From NCBI GenBank assembly GCA_018830365.1, contig JAHJSK010000074.1, positions 1-14,819 on the forward strand: a DNA stretch of 14,819 nt. The letters are read 5' to 3'. The position numbers were made by a program, and so were the translations under genes. Below, piece after piece: positions 6,058-11,538 of this stretch (position 1 is its first letter; the number at the start of each line of letters is the position of its first letter). Below the pieces are notes generated by a model. It was not told where the DNA came from. It did no database searches and worked only from the letters and a program-made list of their open reading frames with translations. The stretch comes from Patescibacteria group bacterium. GTDB lineage: Bacteria; Patescibacteriota; Minisyncoccia; Minisyncoccales; CG1-02-41-26.

Positions 6058-8757
6058 TTAATTGGCGTGAGAGTTTACTAATTCTTCTTTTTTTCTTGCC
6101 AAAGAAAGAGATGGTTGGAAAATAATGTTTCCTTTTTCTAAATTAACTAAAACTTGCGCCTTTGGCTTAATTTCTGATGTAATAATTTTCAAAGACAAAG
6201 GATCAAGAATCATTTTCTGGATTATTCTTTTTAATGGCCTAGCACCCAGATTTGCGTCAAATCCTTTTTCAGCTAATTCGGTTTTCAATTCTTTGGAAAA
6301 TTTAATTTTAATATTTTTCGCTTTTAACAGCCGTTCTTCAATTTTGTTAAGTTCTAAATTAACAATCTCACTAATCTCTTTTTTGCCCAAATAATTAAAA
6401 ACAACTATCTCGTCAATGCGATTTAAAAATTCCGGGCGAAATGATTCTTTCAAAACCTGCTGAATTTTATTTTTAAGATTTTCCTGACGGGAAATTTTTT
6501 CTTTTTCTTTGGTTTCAAAACCAAAAGTTTGCATTTCGGAAATATATTCAGAGCCAAGATTAGAAGTCATAACAATAATGGTATTTTTAAAAGAAACCAA
6601 TCTTCCTTTGGCGTCAGTCACTCGTCCATCTTCAAAAATTTGAAGCAAAAGATTAAAGACCTCGGGATGCGCTTTTTCAATTTCATCAAGCAAAACTATG
6701 CTGTAAGGATGGCGGCGAATTTTCTCTGTGAGCTGGCCTCCTTCCTCATAACCAACATACCCGGGAGCCGCGCCAATAATTTTTGAAATGCTGTACTTCT
6801 CCATATATTCTGACATATCCAAACGAACCAATGCCTTTTCCGTGTTAAAAAGAAAATCAGCCAAAGCTCGTACGGTTTCTGTTTTACCCACACCTGTTGG
6901 ACCCAAAAATAGAAAAACGCCTATTGGCCGATTTTCTTCGGAAATTCCAGCTCTCCCCCGACGAATAGCGTTAGAAATGGCGGAAATTGCTTCATCTTGA
7001 CCAACCACCCTTGCCCTTAAAGCTGCTTCCGCATTTTCAAGTCTTTTGGCTTCTGTTTCAACCAATCTAGTAACAGGAATTCCCACCCAATTAGAAACCA
7101 CTACTGCCATATCTTCGTCAGTGACTGTTTCCTTTAACAAACTATTTTTTTGCTGGCTTTGCAATTTTTTTTCTTTAAGTTCCAAATCCTTTTTTAGTTG
7201 CGGCGCTTTTCCATATTTTAATTCAGCCACTTTTTGCAAATCAGCTTCCCTTTGCGCTTTTTCTATTTGAAAATTAGTGACATCAATTTCTTTTTTTAAA
7301 TCCTTAATTTCCTGAATTATTTTTTTTTCTGAAACCCATTTGGCATTTAAGTCCTTTGCCTTTTCTTTAAAATCAGCCAGCTCTTTTTCCAGCGCCTTGC
7401 TTCTTACTTGAGAGTCCTTTTCTTTTTTCAACGCCTCTCTTTCTATTTCTAATTTAGTAATTTGATTTTTAACTTCTTCAAGCTCAAGCGGCTCTGACTC
7501 TATTTCCAATCTCAATGCGGACGCGGCTTCGTCCATTAAATCCACGGCCTTGTCCGGCAAAAATCTGTCGCTAATATAACGATTACTCAATTCCGCGGCA
7601 GCTTGCAAAGCAGAGTCCTTAATTTTTACTCCATGATGAACCTCGTATTTTTCTTTTATCCCGCGCAAAATAGCAATAGTGTCTGCCACTGATGGCTCTT
7701 GCACTAAAATCGGTTGGAATCTTCTTTCCAAAGCAGGATCTTTTTCAATGTATTTTTGATACTCCTTTAAAGTGGTAGCTCCTATTGCCCGAAGATCGCC
7801 GCGCGCCAAAGCTGGTTTTAAAAGATTAGAAGCGTCCATCGCGCCTTCAGCCGCGCCAGCTCCCACTAAAGTATGCAACTCATCAATGAATAAAATATAT
7901 TTGTCAGACGCTTTTTTCAATTCCCGCAAAAACGCCTTGATTCTCGCTTCAAATTCTCCTCTGTATTTCGTGCCAGCTATTAAAGCGCCCAAATCAAGCG
8001 CTATCAACTCCTTGTTTTTTAAGCAATCAGGGGCATTCAATCCAATAATTTTTTTCGCCAATCCCTCGGCAATCGCTGTTTTCCCTACTCCGGCCTCTCC
8101 AATTAAAACAGGATTGTTTTTTGTTCTCCGTCCTAAAACCTGCATAAGCCGTCTGATTTCTGTTTCCCGACCAATAACTGGGTCCAACTTTCCTTCCCTC
8201 GCATCCTCTGTTAAATTTCTGCTGTATTTTTTTATTACTTCGTATTTTGATTCTGGCTGGGGATCGCTGATTTTTTCTCCCCCGCGAATTTTCGCTAATT
8301 CTTGCAAAACAATTTCCCGGGTTAAAGAAATTAAAGAAGCGGAAGAAAAAGCTCTAATGTTTTGAAAAATTTCTTGAGCCCGGGTTTTTATGTTTAAAAT
8401 TCCCAAAAATAAATGTTCAATAGAAATAAAATCATCTCCCATTTCCATGGCTTCTTGCCGAGCCGCGTCCAAGACCTGCGCCAAATCCTGCGTCAAATAA
8501 AACTGACCAATGTTTTGCGACTTGGAAAGAGTAGGAATTTGCTCAATGGCTCTGCTCACCTTTATTTTTAAGTCCTCAATATCAACTTCCAAATTGCGGA
8601 GAACAGTCAAAATAATGCTGTCTTCCTGGCAAAGAAGGCACTCTAAAAGATGGAGAGCGTCAACCTGTTGCTGTCCCTGTTTTCTGGCAATGTTTTGGGC
8701 CTGATACATTGCTTCTTGAGCTTTGTTGGTGAAATCACCGCCTTGTACAAATGGCAT
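6058..8757 (-). CDS. clpB: ATP-dependent disaggregase ClpB
   Basis: ClpB is a hexameric AAA+ chaperone that threads aggregated proteins through its pore, with DnaK. The 899-aa product has the full layout. The N-terminal Clp repeat domain is at about 1-150. NBD1 has Walker A GEAGVGKT (220-227), pore loop KYRG (264-267), Walker B ILFIDE (288-293) and arginine finger in ALERRF (342-347). A long coiled-coil M domain spans about 415-540, charged and Gln-rich at its end. NBD2 has Walker A GPTGVGKT (619-626), pore loop GYVGYEEGG (666-674), Walker B IVLLDE (687-692) and the C-terminal GARPLKRIIQ. The M domain argues for ClpB over ClpC/ClpA. There is no clear Shine-Dalgarno before ATG 8757 and no CIRCE heat-shock operator upstream. 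The gene appears monocistronic. Confidence 0.95.
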   Translation of the reverse strand: MPFVQGGDFTNKAQEAMYQAQNIARKQGQQQVDALHLLECLLCQEDSIILTVLRNLEVDIEDLKIKVSRAIEQIPTLSKSQNIGQFYLTQDLAQVLDAARQEAMEMGDDFISIEHLFLGILNIKTRAQEIFQNIRAFSSASLISLTREIVLQELAKIRGGEKISDPQPESKYEVIKKYSRNLTEDAREGKLDPVIGRETEIRRLMQVLGRRTKNNPVLIGEAGVGKTAIAEGLAKKIIGLNAPDCLKNKELIALDLGALIAGTKYRGEFEARIKAFLRELKKASDKYILFIDELHTLVGAGAAEGAMDASNLLKPALARGDLRAIGATTLKEYQKYIEKDPALERRFQPILVQEPSVADTIAILRGIKEKYEVHHGVKIKDSALQAAAELSNRYISDRFLPDKAVDLMDEAASALRLEIESEPLELEEVKNQITKLEIEREALKKEKDSQVRSKALEKELADFKEKAKDLNAKWVSEKKIIQEIKDLKKEIDVTNFQIEKAQREADLQKVAELKYGKAPQLKKDLELKEKKLQSQQKNSLLKETVTDEDMAVVVSNWVGIPVTRLVETEAKRLENAEAALRARVVGQDEAISAISNAIRRGRAGISEENRPIGVFLFLGPTGVGKTETVRALADFLFNTEKALVRLDMSEYMEKYSISKIIGAAPGYVGYEEGGQLTEKIRRHPYSIVLLDEIEKAHPEVFNLLLQIFEDGRVTDAKGRLVSFKNTIIVMTSNLGSEYISEMQTFGFETKEKEKISRQENLKNKIQQVLKESFRPEFLNRIDEIVVFNYLGKKEISEIVNLELNKIEERLLKAKNIKIKFSKELKTELAEKGFDANLGARPLKRIIQKMILDPLSLKIITSEIKPKAQVLVNLEKGNIIFQPSLSLARKKEELVNSHAN

Positions 8758-8762
8758 ACATT

Positions 8763-8975
8763 ATTTAAAATTTCAAATTTAAAATTTAAAAATCCGAAGT
8801 TCAAATGAATTTCAAATGTCAAAACGCAAAACGCAAAGCGAAAAACATTTGACATTTAACATTTGACATTTAACAAAAATTAAATGTTAGCTACTTTAAT
8901 GTTCCAGTATTTTAATGCTTTAATGTTTTAATGCTTTAGTGCTTTAATGTTTTAATGTTTTAATGCTTTTCATTT
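8763..8975. repeat. Tandem AT words upstream of clpB
   Basis: This spacer is built of short degenerate tandem words: AAATTTAAAATTT blocks (8763-8790); CAAAACGCAAAACGCAAAG (about 8820-8838, also near 10971); an exact 14-bp duplication ATTTGACATTTAAC (8847-8860 and 8861-8874); and about seven copies of a 9-bp TTTAATGYT word (about 8910-8970). No reading frame is supported. The array would lie in the clpB 5' untranslated region. Confidence 0.7.
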
Positions 8976-8999
8976 TACATTTTTTTGTAAAAAAATCAA
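8972..8999 (-). promoter_or_regulatory. Candidate clpB promoter
   Basis: On the minus strand TTGATT (8999-8994), a 16-bp spacer and TAAAAT (8977-8972) form a plausible sigma-70 promoter. It would give a leader of about 210 nt made of the tandem words. This is a pattern match only. Confidence 0.35.
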
Positions 9000-9032
9000 G
9001 TGTAAAAGTCCATTGAGAATCGGGACAAAAGC

Positions 9033-9057
9033 TTTCCGGTGGTCGGACCACCGGAAA
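9033..9057. repeat. GC-rich perfect hairpin
   Basis: TTTCCGGTGGT (9033-9043) and ACCACCGGAAA (9047-9057) form an 11-bp perfect stem around CGG. It lacks a T run, so it reads as a palindromic repeat rather than a terminator. It lies between the clpB promoter region and the terminator of the next gene. Confidence 0.6.
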
Positions 9058-9089
9058 CTACAAAAACTACCCTTTATAAAACTTTTAGC

Positions 9090-9122
9090 AAAAAAATTCT
9101 GCTCCCTTTGTGAGAGAGCAGA
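9090..9122 (-). terminator. Rho-independent terminator of the secreted-protein operon
   Basis: On the minus strand TCTGCTC (9122-9116) pairs with GAGCAGA (9104-9098), and after AA comes a run of seven T (9096-9090). It lies about 40 bp past the stop of the secreted-protein gene. Confidence 0.65.
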
Positions 9123-9163
9123 CCTCCGTTTTTTTTGTCAAGAAAACGGGATCTTGTTTGCAA

Positions 9164-9967
9164 TCAAAAAAGATATGCCACCCCGAACTGCAGAGGTAAT
9201 TCCACATCTACCCCTGCCCAATAGCGAAATGTTAGTTGCCACCGTTCACCCCCAATGTTTAAGCCAAACAAAGCAGACACCTTTTTTCCGTATGCAACAC
9301 CAATCTTTGCCCAACTTCCGCCTGGATCCCCCTGTTTAGGCGGGACTACAGGGATAAATCCCTCAATTCCTGCGTATGCTTGATTATGAGTGATACCCAC
9401 AAACGGACCTATGGCACCGTATTTTTTGCCTGCGGGTAATCGCATACCTATTTCCGCAAAAAACTGAGATGGTGTAGAGTCGGTGCCTGTGCCGGACTTG
9501 CCATCAGCCAACATTCCAACCCCAACCCAACCAAGCGGGAACTTTGGCGAACGCTGAAGCTCTATGATCCTCTGTCTAGCTTCTTGCGCTTGTTGAACCA
9601 AGCGCAACTTTTCTCCTATCAGCCTTTCTTTTTCCAGCAAGGCATTTAATTGCCTCTGGAGTCGTTCTACTTCCGGTCGCATTTCCTGCACTTGATGCTC
9701 GGGAGAATAAGGATCAAGGACTGACCCTTTTTCATTTTTCCTGACTTCAATCTCCTTTTCTCTGTTTATAATTCGGAGAATGGAGTCAATCTCCCATCCT
9801 GCCCTTTCAGCTTCTCTTTCGAGTTGGTATTTTTGAATTTTAAGCTGTTCCAGACTCATTTCGCCCAGTGTCAGCGTCTTTATTCCTGCTGTCCCTACCA
9901 CTTGCCCAATAGTTATTGCGGGAAATATTCCCAGCAATAGTCCTATAATCGCTAACCTTACTTTCAT
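9164..9967 (-). CDS. Secreted coiled-coil protein with beta-rich C-terminus, unknown function
   Basis: I do not recognise this 267-aa protein. Residues 1-22 form a signal peptide (MKVRLAIIGLLLGIFPAITI). Residues about 35-140 are strongly helical and charged, predicted coiled coil (EQLKIQKYQLEREAERAG, EVERLQRQLNALLEKERL). From 145 on the sequence is Gly-rich with alternating hydrophobic/polar strands (AEIGMRLP, GAIGPFVGIT, AYAGIEGF, WAKIGVAYG, LTFRYWAGVDV) and ends GVAYLF with a terminal Phe. That end resembles the barrel and C-terminal signature of outer-membrane proteins, odd if the host lacks an outer membrane. A strong AAGGAGGT lies nine bases before ATG. The start overlaps the stop of the 49-aa gene as ATGA, so translation is probably coupled. 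It looks more GC-rich than its neighbours, so horizontal origin is possible. Confidence 0.75.
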   Translation of the reverse strand: MKVRLAIIGLLLGIFPAITIGQVVGTAGIKTLTLGEMSLEQLKIQKYQLEREAERAGWEIDSILRIINREKEIEVRKNEKGSVLDPYSPEHQVQEMRPEVERLQRQLNALLEKERLIGEKLRLVQQAQEARQRIIELQRSPKFPLGWVGVGMLADGKSGTGTDSTPSQFFAEIGMRLPAGKKYGAIGPFVGITHNQAYAGIEGFIPVVPPKQGDPGGSWAKIGVAYGKKVSALFGLNIGGERWQLTFRYWAGVDVELPLQFGVAYLF

Positions 9968-10113
9968 TTCTTTCTCACCTCCTTTTTTATCACATCACAC
10001 ATGATGGGATAAAGTTTAATCGCGCACCACGCCATAAGACCCGTCCCCACGCAACAATAAATACACTGTATTGTTGCCACCAATTCTATCCTTTTCATTA
10101 TTTCTAATTCCAT
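9964..10113 (-). CDS. 49-residue Cys-rich membrane peptide, unknown function
   Basis: The frame runs from ATG 10113 to TGA 9964-9966. AAAGGAGG lies seven bases upstream, one of the best ribosome sites in the window. The product starts MELEIMKRIELVATIQCIYC, has a hydrophobic stretch of about 25 residues (LVATIQCIYCC, VGTGLMAWCAIKLYPIM) and ends in a basic tail KKEVRKK. Five cysteines (17, 20, 21, 30, 39), including CIYCC, are many for this size. Its last codons carry the Shine-Dalgarno of the secreted-protein gene, and its stop overlaps that gene's ATG (ATGA). A promoter lies at 10235-10263. It could be a partner or membrane anchor of the secreted protein, or a leader peptide that couples its translation. 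Confidence 0.65.
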   Translation of the reverse strand: MELEIMKRIELVATIQCIYCCVGTGLMAWCAIKLYPIMCDVIKKEVRKK

Positions 10114-10187
10114 TTCCTTACCTCCTTTCTAATTTCTTTCCAAGAATAATTTCACGCTATTTATTCAATTGTAAAATAACTTTTTTC

Positions 10188-10230
10188 AAATTCAAAATTT
10201 ACAATTTGAAATTTTAAATTTTAAATTCTT
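10188..10230. repeat. AT word repeat in the leader of the 49-aa gene
   Basis: Successive AAATTT/AAATTC words (ACAATTTGAAATTTTAAATT and similar) recur at about 8-10 bp. The same kind of tract precedes the radical-SAM gene (5750-5777) and clpB (8763-8790). Confidence 0.5.
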
Positions 10231-10234
10231 AATC

Positions 10235-10263
10235 ATCCTATCATACTTTTAAAACAATGTCAA
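10235..10263 (-). promoter_or_regulatory. Promoter of the 49-aa peptide/secreted-protein operon
   Basis: On the minus strand a perfect -35 TTGACA (10263-10258) is followed by exactly 17 bp and the -10 box TAGGAT (10240-10235). It lies between the second 118-bp repeat and the 49-aa gene and predicts a leader of about 115 nt. Confidence 0.6.
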
Positions 10264-10279
10264 ATTTTTTGGCTATTTT

Positions 10280-10397
10280 CATGTATCGGAAAGTGTTTAT
10301 CCCTCACCTTTTTTCCTTCGGGAAAAAAGGTGAGGGATTTATTTCGAAGTAGGCATTGAACAATTCTATGGAATTGTTCAACCATCCCATTGTCGCG
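10280..10397. repeat. Dispersed 118-bp repeat, copy 2
   Basis: Identical over 102 bp to 3271-3372, in the same orientation, with three transitions in the last 16 bp. The C(TTCG)G hairpin and the second hairpin are both present; the last base of the second stem is changed here (CAAC instead of CAAT). It ends just before two variable-stem modules and the tRNA-Gly gene. Confidence 0.9.
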
Positions 10398-10401
10398 CTG
10401 T

Positions 10402-10430
10402 GCCAGTGCCCCGATAAGGGGCATATCTGG
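10402..10430. repeat. Variable-stem hairpin module, copy 2
   Basis: GCCAGTGC..GCATATCTGG ends with stem TGCCCC (10407-10412) pairing GGGGCA (10418-10423) around GATAA. The stem shares only TGC with copy 1. Confidence 0.7.
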
Positions 10431-10434
10431 TCTC

Positions 10435-10465
10435 GCCAGCGCCCCGATTAGCGGGGCATATCTGG
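10435..10465. repeat. Variable-stem hairpin module, copy 3, abutting the tRNA
   Basis: GCCAGCGC..GCATATCTGG with stem GCCCCG (10441-10446) pairing CGGGGC (10452-10457) around ATTAG. Its final TGG (10463-10465) is the complement of the tRNA-Gly CCA end. TCTC precedes this copy, as in copy 1. Confidence 0.7.
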
Positions 10466-10536
10466 AGCAAGAGACGGGAATCGAACCCGCGTATCTTGCT
10501 TGGGAAGCAAGCGCACTACCACTGTGCTACTCTCGC
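10463..10536 (-). tRNA. tRNA-Gly (anticodon CCC)
   Basis: This is a 74-nt gene including an encoded CCA (10465-10463). Acceptor stem GCGAGAG pairs with CTCTTGC (one G-U). The anticodon stem-loop is CTTGC-TTCCCAA-GCAAG with anticodon CCC, decoding GGG. The T arm is CGGGTTCGATTCCCG. U73 is the usual Gly discriminator base. The gene lies 29 bp after the FtsB-like stop on the same strand. Confidence 0.95.
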
Positions 10537-10565
10537 AAATTCTGTTCTCTGTTATCTGTTCTCTA

Positions 10566-10964
10566 TTATCTAATTCCGATTTTTTTTAAAAATTTTCCCC
10601 ACAAATTTTCTTTCTCTTCTTTTTGAGGTGTTTTCTTTCCCTGCTCTTTTTCTGTTGCTGGAAAGCTAACCACATTTTCTCCCTGTTTTTTTAAATCAAA
10701 ATCCTCTCGACCCACTCTTTCCAAATATTCTTTTGTTTTGATTTCTGATATTTTTATTAAAAAATTCTTTTTTTCCAATTCTAACTTTTGAACTTCTTTT
10801 TTTAAAGAATTTAACTCATTTTCAGCTTTTGCGTTTTCTTTGGATATTTTGAAATTTAAATTTAAAATAAACATTACCAAGGCAAAAGCTAAAAAAAATA
10901 AAAAAAACAACCAAAAAAAAGAAACTTCTTTCCTCTTTTTAAATCTTTTTAAAGATGTTATCAT
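10566..10964 (-). CDS. FtsB/DivIC-like septum formation initiator
   Basis: A 132-aa bitopic membrane protein. It has a short basic cytoplasmic N-terminus (MITSLKRFKKRKEVS), one transmembrane helix (FFWLFFLFFLAFALVMFIL), an extracellular coiled coil (ISKENAKAENELNSLKKEVQ, then KLELEKKNF) and the family's closing motif KEYLERVGREDFDLKKQGENVV. FtsB/DivIC-type proteins link FtsL and FtsQ/DivIB in the divisome. A Lys/Glu-rich tail (TEKEQGKKTPQKEEKENLWG) follows. ATG 10964 is chosen because the frame upstream of it (from 11012) only reads through CAAAACGC/GCAAAGTGC spacer words. No clear Shine-Dalgarno is present. tRNA-Gly follows and may be co-transcribed. Confidence 0.8.
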   Translation of the reverse strand: MITSLKRFKKRKEVSFFWLFFLFFLAFALVMFILNLNFKISKENAKAENELNSLKKEVQKLELEKKNFLIKISEIKTKEYLERVGREDFDLKKQGENVVSFPATEKEQGKKTPQKEEKENLWGKFLKKIGIR

Positions 10965-11001
10965 ATATACCAAAACGCAAAACGCAAAGTGCAAAGTGCA
11001 A

Positions 11002-11078
11002 CCTGCCCGCAATGCTTCGCCCCGCCAGCAACGCTGAAAGCGTAGCTTCTGCGGGCTGGCATAGCGATGCAGGCGGGA
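11002..11078. repeat. Complex GC-rich palindromic element
   Basis: Nested inverted repeats lie in an AT-rich spacer. CCTGC..CGC.AATGC (11002-11015) pairs with GCATAGCGATGCAGG (11059-11073); GCCAGC (11024-11029) pairs with GCTGGC (11055-11060); ACGCT-GAA-AGCGT (11031-11043) is the tip. It could form a cruciform or branched RNA and has the look of a dispersed REP-like element. Confidence 0.6.
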
Positions 11079-11099
11079 ACGACAACTAAAAACGCAAAA

Positions 11100-11330
11100 C
11101 CTATAGATGAATTATAAATTATGTGCTGAACGCCTTCAAGCGGACTCCCCGTAAAGTTGATTTTGAATTTAAAAAAGTTGAATGAAAGATTGAAATTGCA
11201 AGATCTCTAATTTCGGACTTCTAATTTCAGATTTAAGATTTTAATCTACAATTTAAAATTTGAAATTTGAAATTATTCATAATTCCATATTCCCAATTCA
11301 TAATTCCACATTCTATATTCCATGTTCCAT
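11100..11330. other. AT-rich spacer with degenerate words
   Basis: The stretch is composed of AAATTTGAAATTTGAAATT words and repeated ATTC-CATATTC / ATTCATAATTCC words up to the 34-aa gene. No reading frame or clear promoter was found on either strand. Confidence 0.45.
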
Positions 11331-11435
11331 ATGCGGTTAAAACATAAAATTTTATTCAAAACAATCTGGATTATCACTGTTTCGCTGATAATTTTAAGTA
11401 TGGTTTTTTTTATGATAGCCCCTCTTTTCTATTAA
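11331..11435 (+). CDS. 34-residue single-pass membrane peptide, unknown function
   Basis: The frame runs from ATG 11331 to TAA 11433-11435. The product has a basic start MRLKHKILFK, then one hydrophobic helix of about 22 residues (TIWIITVSLIILSMVFFMIA), and ends PLFY. The charge pattern and helix length are those of a genuine small membrane protein, and it is followed at once by a GC-rich hairpin. It is the only rightward gene right of ruvA. There is no Shine-Dalgarno, as for most genes here. An AT-rich spacer can produce such a frame by chance, so confidence is moderate. Confidence 0.5.
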   Translation: MRLKHKILFKTIWIITVSLIILSMVFFMIAPLFY

Positions 11436-11443
11436 CAAGCAAA

Positions 11444-11498
11444 GCCCCGCTTGGCGGGGCAAGCGAGGGAAATGGAAAAACGAAGTTTTTACATTTCC
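11444..11498. terminator. Two hairpins between convergent genes
   Basis: GCCCCGC-TTG-GCGGGGC (11444-11460) is followed by GGAAATG..CATTTCC (11468-11474 with 11492-11498), whose interior AAAAAC-GAA-GTTTTT also pairs. They separate the rightward 34-aa gene from the leftward tatD and could stop transcription from either side. Neither has a long T run, so a repeat-element origin is also possible. Confidence 0.45.
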
Positions 11499-11538
11499 GA
11501 GCGAGCGCAGTTAATATAAGGTTAATAGCTTCTATTAG

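Noticed and set aside
5887..6081. 64-codon rightward frame rich in Phe and Lys
   Set aside because: It crosses the leader structure and the clpB terminator and overlaps the clpB end; composition is that of AT-rich spacer.
7772..8365. 197-codon frame antisense to clpB
   Set aside because: It lies wholly opposite a strongly conserved clpB segment (NBD1) and shows no family motifs of its own.
9013..9339. 108-codon rightward frame
   Set aside because: It runs over the GC-rich hairpin and terminator, then antisense to the secreted-protein gene.
3271..10465. Integrated 7-kb genomic island inserted at tRNA-Gly
   Set aside because: Direct repeats and a tRNA at one end are suggestive, but the repeat is not a copy of the tRNA 3' end, no integrase is present and the block includes clpB, usually a core gene.
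10390..10626. 78-codon rightward frame containing QETGIEPAYLAWEASALPLC
   Set aside because: It is the antisense reading of tRNA-Gly and the adjacent hairpin modules, a well-known spurious translation.
10965..11012. N-terminal extension of the FtsB-like protein
   Set aside because: The extra residues are encoded by GCAAAGTGC/CAAAACGC spacer words, and the protein core begins properly at ATG 10964.
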